DNA of 64,000 nucleotides from Pseudomonas sp. NFIX28. GTDB lineage: Bacteria; Pseudomonadota; Gammaproteobacteria; Pseudomonadales; Pseudomonadaceae. The position numbers and the translations under genes are program-made. Of this stretch, positions 15,234 through 23,533 are shown piece after piece. Positions within the stretch are counted from its first letter, which is position 1, and each line of letters starts with the position of its first letter. The DNA lies in contig NZ_FNPW01000013.1 in the NCBI RefSeq assembly GCF_900107395.1, forward strand, positions 62,001-126,000, in the 5' to 3' direction. The notes under the pieces were generated by a model that saw only the letters and a list, made by a program, of their open reading frames with translations, was not told where the DNA came from and ran no database searches.

Positions 15234-16464
15234 GAGATCTCCCTATCTCTAATACGTTGATGCCGAACTCGAAACTTTCGAGCTTTTGAGTATCTACTTT
15301 TGTAACACTTAGACTTAAGCTTTTCTTTACCTCAATGATTGAGTGCTCTTGACTTTCACTATTTTCTATCTTTTCAGCTTGAGAACCAGCAGCCTTTGCG
15401 ATTGATTTTAGCTTTTGAGATATGGCTGGCGTTTTATATCTGTCAGAGAATATGTCACTTGTATCATTTTTTATAGCAAGTGTGGGGGTAGCCTCATTGC
15501 TCGTCAAATTGGCTATCTCCGCAGAGTTTACTTGACCAGTAAGCAAAAGGCAGGCTAAAACACAAGCAAAAAGCTGATTTGCAAGAGCGTCTCCAACAAG
15601 TGGTATTCTGCACCACATATCACCAGGAGACATAAACTCAGCTTGACATGTGACTATATCACTTTTCCCTAGAAGTATTGCACCCTCAATTAAACTTGAC
15701 AGCTGATTAATATCAAAAGCCCCTTCACTAAGAAGTGCCTCACTAAGACCTTTTATTAACGCAACATTTTGAAATAGCTTACCTATAGCAAGGGCATTTA
15801 CACGATGATTGGTTTTGATTTTGTTTGAAAAAAATAGTGACTCACCATCTGTGAAAAATGGGTAAATCAAATGAAAGATTTTTTCTTTGTGATTATTTAA
15901 GCATGTAACTGTCTGCTGCCCACCTGTAGCTTTTCTAACCGCGCCAGGTAGTTCAGATCGAGAGATTGACGGCCCCCAAACCACACGTTTCCTGAGCTTA
16001 TAGGTTAAGGTGGACCTTTCAAACCCGGGCGTACCATCTTTTTTTGTAATTGGCACACGAATGGGGGCGTGATCAATATAAGGAATAGTTTCGCTGCAGA
16101 TACCAAAACTGTAGCCATCATCCTTTTCGTTTCGCGTAACAATTAAATCTCCGCACTTTATTTCGTTCGCAAAACGTTTTATTTGATTTAGAACATTGAA
16201 TCCTGACCTATTTAGCTTTCGACTCTCCTTTCCGTCTGTATTATCCCGAAACTCACTGTACTTTTCGTTGAGTAACAATTGAGCCCTAAGAAACTCCTCA
16301 GTGGGCAATTCGCTGGGAATATTTTCGTCATACGCTCTTTGCAAGTGTTCAATTGCAACTACACCTCCTGCACGAAAGTGTTTGGCATACCTTCCTTTTT
16401 CTGCACGTATGAACCATACATTTTGATCTTTAGTTAGGAGAGCAATCTTCAGATTTTGCAGCAT
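15220..16464 (-). CDS. Mrr-N-like domain protein with a C-terminal hydrophobic segment (candidate defence sensor)
   Basis: A 414-residue protein from ATG 16464. Frame-open sequence continues 52 codons upstream, but the W-F-I-R-A domain starts right after this ATG. Residues 15-190 contain W-F-I-R-A-E-K-G-x-Y-A-K-H-F-x-x-G-G-V-V-A-I, then I-K-C-G-D-L-I-V-T-R, Y-S-F-G-I-C and R-K-R-V-V-W-G-P-S-I-S-R-S-E-L, in the order seen in N-terminal modules of Mrr-type restriction and other defence proteins. I see no PD-(D/E)xK or ATPase motif. A hydrophobic helix lies near 290-312, followed by a Ser/Lys-rich tail. It is AT-rich and coupled to the membrane protein. The domain call is by eye and tentative. 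Confidence 0.55.
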   Translation of the reverse strand: MLQNLKIALLTKDQNVWFIRAEKGRYAKHFRAGGVVAIEHLQRAYDENIPSELPTEEFLRAQLLLNEKYSEFRDNTDGKESRKLNRSGFNVLNQIKRFANEIKCGDLIVTRNEKDDGYSFGICSETIPYIDHAPIRVPITKKDGTPGFERSTLTYKLRKRVVWGPSISRSELPGAVRKATGGQQTVTCLNNHKEKIFHLIYPFFTDGESLFFSNKIKTNHRVNALAIGKLFQNVALIKGLSEALLSEGAFDINQLSSLIEGAILLGKSDIVTCQAEFMSPGDMWCRIPLVGDALANQLFACVLACLLLTGQVNSAEIANLTSNEATPTLAIKNDTSDIFSDRYKTPAISQKLKSIAKAAGSQAEKIENSESQEHSIIEVKKSLSLSVTKVDTQKLESFEFGINVLEIGRSHENR

Positions 16465-16718
16465 GTTAAATCCCTTTACTTCAGGCTTTGTTCTAAATGG
16501 CGAAGGTGGAGTCAGGTCTATCCCATAGTCATATGGGGTGGATAATGACAGGGTGGCACGATGATAGCCATACACGGTGCAGTGGGGCTTCATGCAAGGC
16601 CTCTCAACGAACACCAGCAAAAAACCTTCCCCAAAAAACGAAATCTCCTACAATCCCCCTTCCCATTTCTGACACAGCTCCCAGTCGCGCCAGCTGTAGT
16701 CAACCAAGAGGCGAGATT

Positions 16719-17102
16719 GTGAATACCGCTGTTGACTCCCCCACCCCATTACTCGACATCACCCGCTTAGCAGCCGCGCTACAGCGCTTTGCCGACGACC
16801 GCGACTGGCAGCAGTTCCACTCCCCCAAGAACCTACTCCTGGCCCTTACTGGTGAAACCGGAGAGCTCTGCGAAATCTTCCAATGGATGAGCGAAGCCGA
16901 TGCCATGGACGCAGCTAAGCGCCCAGAAACCGCTCAAGCGGTGAAGGATGAGTTGGCTGACGTACTGATGTACCTGGTGCGCCTAAGCACTGTGCTGGGC
17001 GTCGACCTCAACGAAGCGGTGACCAACAAACTCGCGTTGAACGGCCAGAAGTACCCCGTCGACAAAGCCAAAAGCACCAGCAAGAAGTACGACCAACTCT
17101 GA
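16719..17102 (+). CDS. MazG-like nucleotide pyrophosphohydrolase
   Basis: A 127-residue all-helical NTP pyrophosphohydrolase. The metal motif is complete: E-T-G-E-L-C-E (EExxE type, about residues 46-52) and, one helix later, D-E-L-A-D-V-L-M-Y-L (ExxD). These enzymes cleave NTPs or dNTPs to monophosphates. I chose GTG 16719 with AGAGGCGAG just before it, giving the usual family length; the longer frame upstream overlaps the divergent AT-rich gene. It is followed 24 bases later by the DUF2075 gene on the same strand. Stand-alone MazG-like proteins next to nuclease/helicase genes occur in phage-defence loci, so such a role is possible. Confidence 0.82.
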   Translation: MNTAVDSPTPLLDITRLAAALQRFADDRDWQQFHSPKNLLLALTGETGELCEIFQWMSEADAMDAAKRPETAQAVKDELADVLMYLVRLSTVLGVDLNEAVTNKLALNGQKYPVDKAKSTSKKYDQL

Positions 17103-17126
17103 CCCTCTGGGCTCTAAGGACTATTC

Positions 17127-18998
17127 GTGATCGTTTACGCCGCGACCAAACAGCAATTCCTCGACGTTTGCGATAACGACGATATCGAAGAGGTCATCCT
17201 CAAGCACTTCAAAGAGGCCACAGGCAAGAAAGTGGCCGCCTCGGAGATCAGATCTTGGCAGGGTTCGCTGACTTATATGGCCAAGGCCCTGCGCGATAAG
17301 GATCTGCCGGACGACGCCGGCGTGGCCATTGAGCTCCACATTCCGCAATCCATGAAACGCATCGATTTCTTGCTGACAGGCCACGATCAACATCAGACCA
17401 AAAATGCAGTGCTGGTCGAACTGAAACAGTGGAGCAAAGCCAGCGCCACCAATAAAGACGCAATAGTGAAAACGGCGCTAGGTGGTAGTCATGTGGAAAC
17501 CATCCACCCGTCCTATCAGGTGTGGTCGTACGCCACTTTGCTGGAGGGTTTCAATGAAGCCGTCTATGACAAAGGCATCCAAGTCCGCCCCTGCGCCTAT
17601 CTGCATAACTATGTCAGCGATGGCGTTATCGACTCGGCTCACTACGACGCCTATACCAGCAAGGCACCGTTGTTCCTTAAGGGCCCAGATGAGCTGACGA
17701 AGCTGAGAAGCTTCCTCAAGCAGCACATCTATTACGGCGACAACAAAGAGGTGCTTTACGAGCTTTCCAGCGGCAAGATCCGCCCGTCCAAGGCTTTGGC
17801 TGAGGCACTTAGTGGGCTGATGGAGGGCAAGCCTGAATTCGTGCTGATTGATGATCAGAAGGAAGTTTTTGAATCAGTACTGGCTTCGGTCAAAGAAGCC
17901 TCTGCCGAGGCTCCAAAGGTCGTGATCATTGAGGGCGGCCCAGGTACCGGAAAAACGGTCGTGGCCATCAATCTGTTGGTAAGGCTCACCGCCTTACAAC
18001 TGATGAGCAGGTACGTCTCGAAAAACGCCGCGCCACGAGCCGTATACGAAAAGAAACTGATCGGCACCATCAAGCCAACCAAGTTCTCCAGCCTGTTTTC
18101 CGGTTCGGGCGCCTATATGGAGATTAAGCCCAACTTTTATGACGCGCTGATCGTTGATGAAGCCCACAGGCTCAATGAAAAAAGTGGCTTTTATGGCAAC
18201 GAGGGCGACAACCAGATCAAGGAATTGATTGGGTCCGCTAAATGCACAGTGTTCTTTATCGACGAAGATCAGCGTGTGACCTTAAAGGATATTGGCAGCA
18301 AACAAGCGATCCGCGCATTTGCCGAGGCTAGAGAGGCAACGGTGGAGGAATACACCCTGTCTTCCCAGTTCCGTTGCAGTGGTTCCGATGGCTACTTGGC
18401 GTGGCTGGATGACGTACTGGGTATTCGCGAGACCGCCAACTCCTTGCTCGATGCCAGCGAGTACGAGTTCAAGGTGTTCGACTCCCCGCAAGCGATGCAC
18501 GAGGCCATCGAGCAAAAGAATCATGGAAACAAAGCGCGGGTTGTCGCCGGTTACTGCTGGCCATGGCGTAGCAAGAAAGACTCCAAGGCCAAGGATATCG
18601 AGATCGGTGACCACTACGCCCGCCAATGGAACCTGGATCAGGACGGCAGCTTGTGGATCATCGCGGAGAACTCCGTGGAACAGGTCGGCTGCATCCATAC
18701 CTGCCAAGGGCTGGAAGTGGATTACATCGGCGTAATCATCGGGCCGGATTTGATCGTGCGTAATGGCCAGGTAGTGACTTCGCCCCATGAGCGGGACAAG
18801 TACGACAAGTCGATTCGTGGCTGGAAAAAGTTGATGAAGGAGCAGCCTGTTCTGGCGCAGCAAGAGACGGACCTGATCATCAAAAACACCTATCGAACCT
18901 TGATGACCCGTGGGATGAAAGGTTGCTACCTGTACTGTACCGATCCAGAGACTGCGCAATATTTTGCAAGCCGGCTAGCCGAGCAAAGCAACAATTAA
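17127..18998 (+). CDS. DUF2075 helicase-like protein with N-terminal nuclease-like domain
   Basis: A 623-residue protein. Residues 65-105 show E70, D80 and E98-L-K100 in a beta-strand setting, a PD-(D/E)xK nuclease pattern (I-E-L ... R-I-D-F-L-L ... L-V-E-L-K). The DUF2075 superfamily 1-like motor follows: Walker A E-G-G-P-G-T-G-K-T (269-277), Walker B L-I-V-D-E-A-H-R-L, an S-S-Q-F-R-C motif and the C-terminal Q-G-L-E-V-D-Y-I and R-T-L-M-T-R-G-M-K-G motifs of UvrD-type helicases. It starts with GTG, with TAAGGA six bases upstream. It would act on DNA or RNA in the cytoplasm. Its coupling to a MazG-like gene suggests a two-gene defence unit. Confidence 0.82.
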   Translation: MIVYAATKQQFLDVCDNDDIEEVILKHFKEATGKKVAASEIRSWQGSLTYMAKALRDKDLPDDAGVAIELHIPQSMKRIDFLLTGHDQHQTKNAVLVELKQWSKASATNKDAIVKTALGGSHVETIHPSYQVWSYATLLEGFNEAVYDKGIQVRPCAYLHNYVSDGVIDSAHYDAYTSKAPLFLKGPDELTKLRSFLKQHIYYGDNKEVLYELSSGKIRPSKALAEALSGLMEGKPEFVLIDDQKEVFESVLASVKEASAEAPKVVIIEGGPGTGKTVVAINLLVRLTALQLMSRYVSKNAAPRAVYEKKLIGTIKPTKFSSLFSGSGAYMEIKPNFYDALIVDEAHRLNEKSGFYGNEGDNQIKELIGSAKCTVFFIDEDQRVTLKDIGSKQAIRAFAEAREATVEEYTLSSQFRCSGSDGYLAWLDDVLGIRETANSLLDASEYEFKVFDSPQAMHEAIEQKNHGNKARVVAGYCWPWRSKKDSKAKDIEIGDHYARQWNLDQDGSLWIIAENSVEQVGCIHTCQGLEVDYIGVIIGPDLIVRNGQVVTSPHERDKYDKSIRGWKKLMKEQPVLAQQETDLIIKNTYRTLMTRGMKGCYLYCTDPETAQYFASRLAEQSNN

Positions 18999-19185
18999 TC
19001 GATGGTACTAACCCGAACACAGCACTCAAGGAAGCGGCTGTGTTCGGGAAGCACCTATCAGGGCGTCCCCTTCCAGCAACCATCATTCGCACACCGCATG
19101 ATTCCCAAACGCTATCAGACGAGAATATTCTTACTGAATATTGCGTTTCTTCCCACAAAGAAACGGGAAACCTACGGATAGCCCG

Positions 19186-19947
19186 ATGCCCTCCTCAATC
19201 ACCAGTAATCAATCCAATCCCCCTTGGAGTCGCGACGAACTTGTCCTAGCCCTGGACCTTTACCTGCGCCATCGAGATGGTTTGCCCGGGAAGAACCATC
19301 CGGAGGTCCAAGCCTTATCACAGAGCCTCAACCTCATTGGCAACGCCACTGCCGTGAGTAAGAACCAGAGCTTTCGCAACACCAATGGTGTTTACATGAA
19401 GCTCAACAATTTTCGGCGCTGGGACCCGAGCTACACCCACTCCGGTCGTACTGGTCTTGCGAAAGGCAACAAGGATGAAGAGTTGGTATGGCTGGAGTTC
19501 GCTAACAACCCCAAACGACTCGCCGAAGTAGTGGCCGCCATCAACGCCAACGTCGAGCCCGGCACGACTACAGCCATAAATTTAAATGAAGAGGAAGAAC
19601 CGGGCTTCTTCGAGGCTGAGGAAGGCAAAGTGCTCACCCGAGTGCATCGGGTACGGGAAAGGGACAAAAAGCTCGTCAAACACAAAAAGGACGAAGCCCT
19701 TAAAAAGCACGGTGAACTCAAGTGCGAAGCCTGTGATTTCAACTTCAGCAAAACCTATGGTGCGGATGTCGAAGGCATTATCGATATTCATCACACTAAG
19801 CCACTGCATACGCTCCAGCCCGGCGATAAAACCAAGCTCACTGACCTGGTATTGCTATGTGCCAATTGTCACCGCGTGGTGCATTCACGACGTAAGTGGC
19901 TGAGTGTGGCTGAGGTAAAGGCGCGCTACCAAACCAATCGCGAGTAA
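19186..19947 (+). CDS. HNH endonuclease, McrA-like
   Basis: A 253-residue protein. The N-terminal part (W-S-R-D-E-L-V-L-A-L-D-L-Y near residue 15, then S-F-R-N-T-N-G-V-Y-M-K-L-N-N-F) is the reading-domain type found in several McrA-like modification-dependent nucleases. The C-terminal HNH fold has C-E-A-C, I-D-I-H-H-T-K-P-L-H, D-L-V-L-L-C-A-N-C-H-R-V-V-H: zinc cysteines, the catalytic His pair and the Asn. I chose ATG 19186; a TTG 15 codons upstream has no support. It probably cleaves modified (methylated, hydroxymethylated or phosphorothioated) DNA, which fits the defence neighbourhood. The target modification is unknown. Confidence 0.8.
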   Translation: MPSSITSNQSNPPWSRDELVLALDLYLRHRDGLPGKNHPEVQALSQSLNLIGNATAVSKNQSFRNTNGVYMKLNNFRRWDPSYTHSGRTGLAKGNKDEELVWLEFANNPKRLAEVVAAINANVEPGTTTAINLNEEEEPGFFEAEEGKVLTRVHRVRERDKKLVKHKKDEALKKHGELKCEACDFNFSKTYGADVEGIIDIHHTKPLHTLQPGDKTKLTDLVLLCANCHRVVHSRRKWLSVAEVKARYQTNRE

Positions 19948-20274
19948 GCGGCAATCGCACCATTATCAAAATATGGAAGCCATTGAGTCACCCAACCTCA
20001 TGGGTTGGATCATCTGGTTATTGGCTACCCACGGCAGTGGGTTACTTAGTCGCTTACTTGATCGCCTACTTGGTCGCTTTGGCTGAGATTGGCCGAGGCT
20101 CGATTGCCCGCGATGGGCTTGAAAGCGCCGCGTTTATCCAATCAGTACACGGTTATCGTTAACGACCATCGCGAGCAAGCTTCGCTCCTACAGTGGATCA
20201 CCTTCGCCTAGCTGATCGGCAGTAGTGATCCAGGTTTGCTAATCCGCAGCACTCAGGTCGGCGCGATACAAACG
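19948..20274. repeat. Non-coding gap with small repeats and a REP
   Basis: About 330 bases. ccaacc-tcatg-ggttgg (19992-20008) is a small hairpin 45 bases after the HNH stop. A 12-base unit is repeated three times at 20042-20077 (ttacttagtcgc, ttacttgatcgc, ctacttggtcgc). A 'gcgagcaagcttcgctcctaca' REP lies at 20171-20192. No gene is seen. Confidence 0.6.
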
Positions 20275-21165
20275 TCACGCCAACGAACCACTCCCCAACA
20301 ACCCCAACTTCTCCGGATTACGCATGATAAAAACGCGGTTCACCCGCCCCCCCGCGTCATACCCAAAACTCACCACCGCCACCACCTCCCCCTCTCCTCT
20401 TAACACCCCCCCCCGCCCCCCATTGATCTCCACCTCCTGCCACTGATATTCCCGCCAGTACTGGCTCAACGACTCACCCACAAACCCCAGCACCGCCTCC
20501 AACCCATACAAGGTCTCGCGAATGGCGCTGGCTTTGCCGCCGCCGTCGGCGCACAGCTCGACGTCTTCGGAGAGCATGGCGGCCAGGCTTTGGGTCGAGC
20601 CGCTGGTGATGGCGTTGTGGAAGGCGTTCAGCAGTTGTTGCTGGCGTGACGGTTCCGGTTGGTAGCGTGCCTGGGTGTTGCCCAGGCTGGCTTTGGCGCG
20701 GGACACCAGTTTGCGGCAGGTGGCTTCCTGGACGCCGAGGGTTTGCGCGACTTGGGGGTAGTCCAGGTCGAAGATGTCGTACAGCAGGTAGGCGGCGCGT
20801 TCCTTGGGGGTCAGGCGTTCGAGCAGCAGCAGCAGGAAGGCGGTGGACAGCGACGAGGCCAGTTCATGGCTCTGTTCCGGGGAGTCGTAATGCAGGCTGT
20901 GGATCGGTTCCGGCAGCCAGGTGCCGACGTAGTCCAGGCGCGAGCGCTGGGCCGAGCGCAGCAGGTCGATGCAGTGCCGGGTGCAGGCGGTGGTCAGCCA
21001 GGCGGCCGGGGTGGCGATGGAGGCCTTGTCGGCCTCCAGCCATTTGATGAACAGGTCCTGCACCACGTCCTCGGCTTCGGCGCGCGAGCCAAGGAGGCGG
21101 TAGGCCAGGCCCAGCAGGAAGCTGCGACGGCTTTCGAACACCGTCGTTTCATCGATTCGATCCAT
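20275..21165 (-). CDS. ECF41-type extracytoplasmic-function sigma factor with SnoaL-like C-terminal domain
   Basis: A 296-residue protein. Residues 1-165 carry sigma regions 2 and 4 (L-A-Y-R-L-L-G-S-R-A-E-A-E-D-V-V-Q-D-L-F and E-R-L-T-P-K-E-R-A-A-Y-L-L). The linker has W-L-P-E-P. The C-terminal SnoaL-like extension has D-G-G-G-K and N-P-E-K-L. These three short motifs define ECF41, in which the C-terminal domain replaces a separate anti-sigma factor. I chose ATG 21165, two bases after the partner's stop (TGAGGATG); an ATG 11 codons upstream lies inside that gene. It is cotranscribed with the AhpD-like gene, and their promoter fits the ECF41 consensus, so autoregulation is likely. Confidence 0.9.
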   Translation of the reverse strand: MDRIDETTVFESRRSFLLGLAYRLLGSRAEAEDVVQDLFIKWLEADKASIATPAAWLTTACTRHCIDLLRSAQRSRLDYVGTWLPEPIHSLHYDSPEQSHELASSLSTAFLLLLLERLTPKERAAYLLYDIFDLDYPQVAQTLGVQEATCRKLVSRAKASLGNTQARYQPEPSRQQQLLNAFHNAITSGSTQSLAAMLSEDVELCADGGGKASAIRETLYGLEAVLGFVGESLSQYWREYQWQEVEINGGRGGVLRGEGEVVAVVSFGYDAGGRVNRVFIMRNPEKLGLLGSGSLA

Positions 21166-21167
21166 CC

Positions 21168-21608
21168 TCAGTGCCTCGACACCTGCAAGCGATTCCACAG
21201 GTTGATCATGCCGATATCGGCCGTCAAGGCGGCGATCTGCGCGTCGCTGAAATGTTCGCGCAGGGCCGAGCGCAACGGGCCGAAGTCGGTGTCTTCACGC
21301 AGCACGGTGAGGGCTTCGGTCCAGGCCAGGGCGGCGCGTTCGGCGGCGTTGAAATCGCTGACATGGCGCCAGACCACCAGGCGGTCCAGGCGCTCGTTGC
21401 TTTCGCCGTCTTCACGGGCTTCGCGGGTGTGCATCTTCACGCAGAAGCCGCACTGGTTGATCTGCGAGGCGCGCAATACCACCAGGTGGTGCAACTTGCG
21501 TGCAAGGCCATGGGCGTCGATCAGGCCGTGGACCTGGCCCAGGCTTTCGAAGATCTCGGGGATGGTTTGCAGCAGGTTGACGGCTTGGGTCGGGTGGCTG
21601 GATGGCAT
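21168..21608 (-). CDS. Carboxymuconolactone decarboxylase/AhpD-like protein, ECF41 partner
   Basis: A 146-residue AhpD-fold protein with the redox motif Q-C-G-F-C-V-K-M-H (C-x-x-C-x-x-x-H) near residues 52-60 and the usual R-x-x-x-x-x-x-W helix. Such proteins act as small thiol-disulfide or peroxidase enzymes. Genes of this family are the standard neighbours and targets of ECF41 sigma factors. The stop is two bases before the sigma factor start. What it reduces, and what stress switches the pair on, cannot be read from the sequence. Confidence 0.88.
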   Translation of the reverse strand: MPSSHPTQAVNLLQTIPEIFESLGQVHGLIDAHGLARKLHHLVVLRASQINQCGFCVKMHTREAREDGESNERLDRLVVWRHVSDFNAAERAALAWTEALTVLREDTDFGPLRSALREHFSDAQIAALTADIGMINLWNRLQVSRH

Positions 21609-21643
21609 GGGGTGGCTCCGTTAATTGAGGGATACACCGACAT

Positions 21644-21670
21644 GACGGGCCAGGTGGGCGGTTTGTGACG
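21644..21670 (-). promoter_or_regulatory. ECF41 promoter
   Basis: On the reverse strand CGTCACA (21664-21670) is followed after exactly 16 bases by CGTC (21644-21647), ahead of the AhpD-like gene. The recalled ECF41 consensus is TGTCACA-N16-CGTC, so only the first base differs. Confidence 0.75.
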
Positions 21671-21792
21671 GGGTGATGAAAATAAATTCAATGCCCCCTC
21701 CACGCCCGATAAAACCACTTCGTCCACAACGAACAGCGGTTACCCCCTTCCTGCTTTGAGTGCAACCTGGAACAAAACCTCGGAATGAATTT

Positions 21793-21811
21793 GTCGCACC
21801 CGTGGTGCGAC
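21793..21811. repeat. Perfect palindrome GTCGCACC-cgt-GGTGCGAC
   Basis: Eight-base arms around three bases, in the gene-free stretch 21680-22118. It could be an operator or a hairpin. No T run follows. Confidence 0.55.
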
Positions 21812-21858
21812 TGTTACCGGCCGGTTCAATGAGCATTCAGCTCAGGCCCTGGGTAATT

Positions 21859-21877
21859 GTGTCAGCAGTGCTGACAC
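21859..21877. repeat. Perfect palindrome GTGTCAGCA-g-TGCTGACAC
   Basis: Nine-base arms around a single base, followed by a pyrimidine-rich run (cttcttctctt). The near-zero loop favours a protein-binding dyad over an RNA hairpin. It is 48 bases from the previous palindrome. Confidence 0.55.
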
Positions 21878-21889
21878 CTTCTTCTCTTG

Positions 21890-22118
21890 CAGGAACGGGC
21901 TTGCTCGCGATTGGCCGATGCGGCTGTGGTGGACTCACGATGGCTGAAGGCCCTTCGGGCCTTATCGCAGCCTGCGGCAGCGGCTACGGAGGGATGCCTC
22001 GCATCATTCTGCAGGAGCCGCCGGTCGACGCTCGATGGCTCGCGATTGGCCGGCAACCATAACGCGGTCCGCCGGATGGACCGCGTCGTTTGTGCGTTTA
22101 TCGCGAGCAAGCTCGCTC
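21890..22118. repeat. REP elements downstream of the pyrimidine amidohydrolase gene
   Basis: Degenerate REP copies: aggaacgggcttgctcgcgat at 21891-21911, the gcagcctgcggcagcggctac type at 21966-21986, and tcgcgagcaagctcgctcctaca at 22100-22122, which overlaps the amidohydrolase stop by a few bases. No gene is seen between 21680 and 22118. Confidence 0.65.
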
Positions 22119-23393
22119 CTACATGCCCTTGGCCACGGCCTGGGACGCCGCCAGCATCGCCCGCAGCAACACCGCGCAGCCGGCGGCGAGGTCGTCGGGG
22201 TCGGCGTTTTCGATTTCGTTATGGCTGATGCCGCCTTCGCAGGGCACGAAGATCATCCCCGCCGGGCCCAGCTCGGCGACGAAGATCGCGTCGTGCCCGG
22301 CACCGCTGACGATATCCATATGCGACAGGCCCAGCCCCTGAGCCGCCTCGCGCACCGCGTCGACGCAGATCTTGTTGAAATACAGCGGTGGAAAGTCCGC
22401 GGTCGGCTGCATGTCGAAGCTCAGGCCATGCTCTTCGCAGGTGCTGTCGATCACCTGGCGCACCTCGGCGATCATCGAGTCCAGCCGCGCCGGTTCCAGG
22501 TGACGGAAGTCCAAAGTCATGCGTACCTCCCCCGGAATCACGTTGCGCGAACCGGGATAGGCTTGCAGGCAGCCCACGGTGCCGCAGGCATGGGGCTGAT
22601 GGCCGAGGGCGGCGCGGTTGACCGCGGCCACCACCGCCGCAGCGCCGACCAGGGCGTCCTTGCGCAGGTGCATCGGGGTCGGGCCGGCGTGGGCCTCGAC
22701 GCCGCGCAACTTCAGGTCGAACCACTTCTGGCCAAGGGCGCCGAGCACCACGCCTATGGTTTTGTTTTCATCCTCGAGGATCGGCCCCTGCTCGATATGC
22801 GCTTCAAAGTAGGCCCCCACCTTGTGCCCGCTGACCTTGCGGTTGCCGGCATAGCCGATGGCGTTCAGCGCATCGCCGACGCTCACGCCCTCGGCATCGG
22901 TCTTGGCCAGGGTTTCCTCAAGGGTGAATTTTTCGGCGAACACCCCGGAGCCCATCATGCACGGCGGGAAGCGCGAGCCTTCTTCGTTGGTCCACACCAC
23001 CACTTCCAGCGGCGCCTCGGTTTGCACCCCGAGGTCGTTGAGGGTGCGCAGCACTTCGAGCCCGGCCAGCACGCCGAAGCAGCCATCGAACTTGCCGCCG
23101 GTGGGCTGGGTGTCAATATGGCTGCCGGTCATCACCGGCGGCAGCTGCGGGTTGCGCCCGGGGCGGCGGGCGAAGATGTTGCCGATGCCGTCCACGGTGA
23201 CGGTGCAGCCGGCCTCTTCGCACCAGGCGACGAACAGATCGCGGGCCTGGCGGTCGAGGTCGGTCAGGGCCAGGCGACAGACCCCGCCCTTGACCGTGGC
23301 CCCGAGCTTCGCGAGCTCCATGAGCGACTGCCACAGGCGGTCGCGGTTGATGTGCCGGTGGCTGGATTGCAGAACGTCGACGGCAGCGTTCAT
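22119..23393 (-). CDS. Zn-dependent N-carbamoyl amidohydrolase (beta-ureidopropionase)
   Basis: A 424-residue M20-family enzyme. Metal-ligand motifs in order: G-S-H-I-D-T-Q-P-T-G-G-K-F-D-G, W-T-N-E-E-G-S-R-F, H-I-E-Q-G-P, and S-G-A-G-H-D-A near the C-terminus. It would hydrolyse N-carbamoyl-beta-alanine (or the aminoisobutyrate analogue) to the beta-amino acid, CO2 and ammonia, the last step of reductive pyrimidine breakdown. ATG 23393 has GAGGAG six bases upstream; the much longer open frame reads through a REP and the next gene and is rejected. Neighbours encode the permease, dihydropyrimidinase and dehydrogenase of the same pathway. Confidence 0.9.
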   Translation of the reverse strand: MNAAVDVLQSSHRHINRDRLWQSLMELAKLGATVKGGVCRLALTDLDRQARDLFVAWCEEAGCTVTVDGIGNIFARRPGRNPQLPPVMTGSHIDTQPTGGKFDGCFGVLAGLEVLRTLNDLGVQTEAPLEVVVWTNEEGSRFPPCMMGSGVFAEKFTLEETLAKTDAEGVSVGDALNAIGYAGNRKVSGHKVGAYFEAHIEQGPILEDENKTIGVVLGALGQKWFDLKLRGVEAHAGPTPMHLRKDALVGAAAVVAAVNRAALGHQPHACGTVGCLQAYPGSRNVIPGEVRMTLDFRHLEPARLDSMIAEVRQVIDSTCEEHGLSFDMQPTADFPPLYFNKICVDAVREAAQGLGLSHMDIVSGAGHDAIFVAELGPAGMIFVPCEGGISHNEIENADPDDLAAGCAVLLRAMLAASQAVAKGM

Positions 23394-23473
23394 GGTGATC
23401 TCCTCAGGCTTTTCTGGTTGTCGGTGACGAGGTCGGGCTCGTCTTGGGTGCAGTGGTGTCTGGCGGATCGCAT

Positions 23474-23496
23474 CGCGGGCAAGCCTCGCTCCTACG
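23474..23496. repeat. REP element
   Basis: cgcgggcaagcctcgctcctacg between the permease and amidohydrolase genes of one operon. It could form a local barrier to exonuclease. Confidence 0.75.
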
Positions 23497-23533
23497 GGGT
23501 ATGCGTCGCTTCTGGCCCGCGATGCTTTTATGC

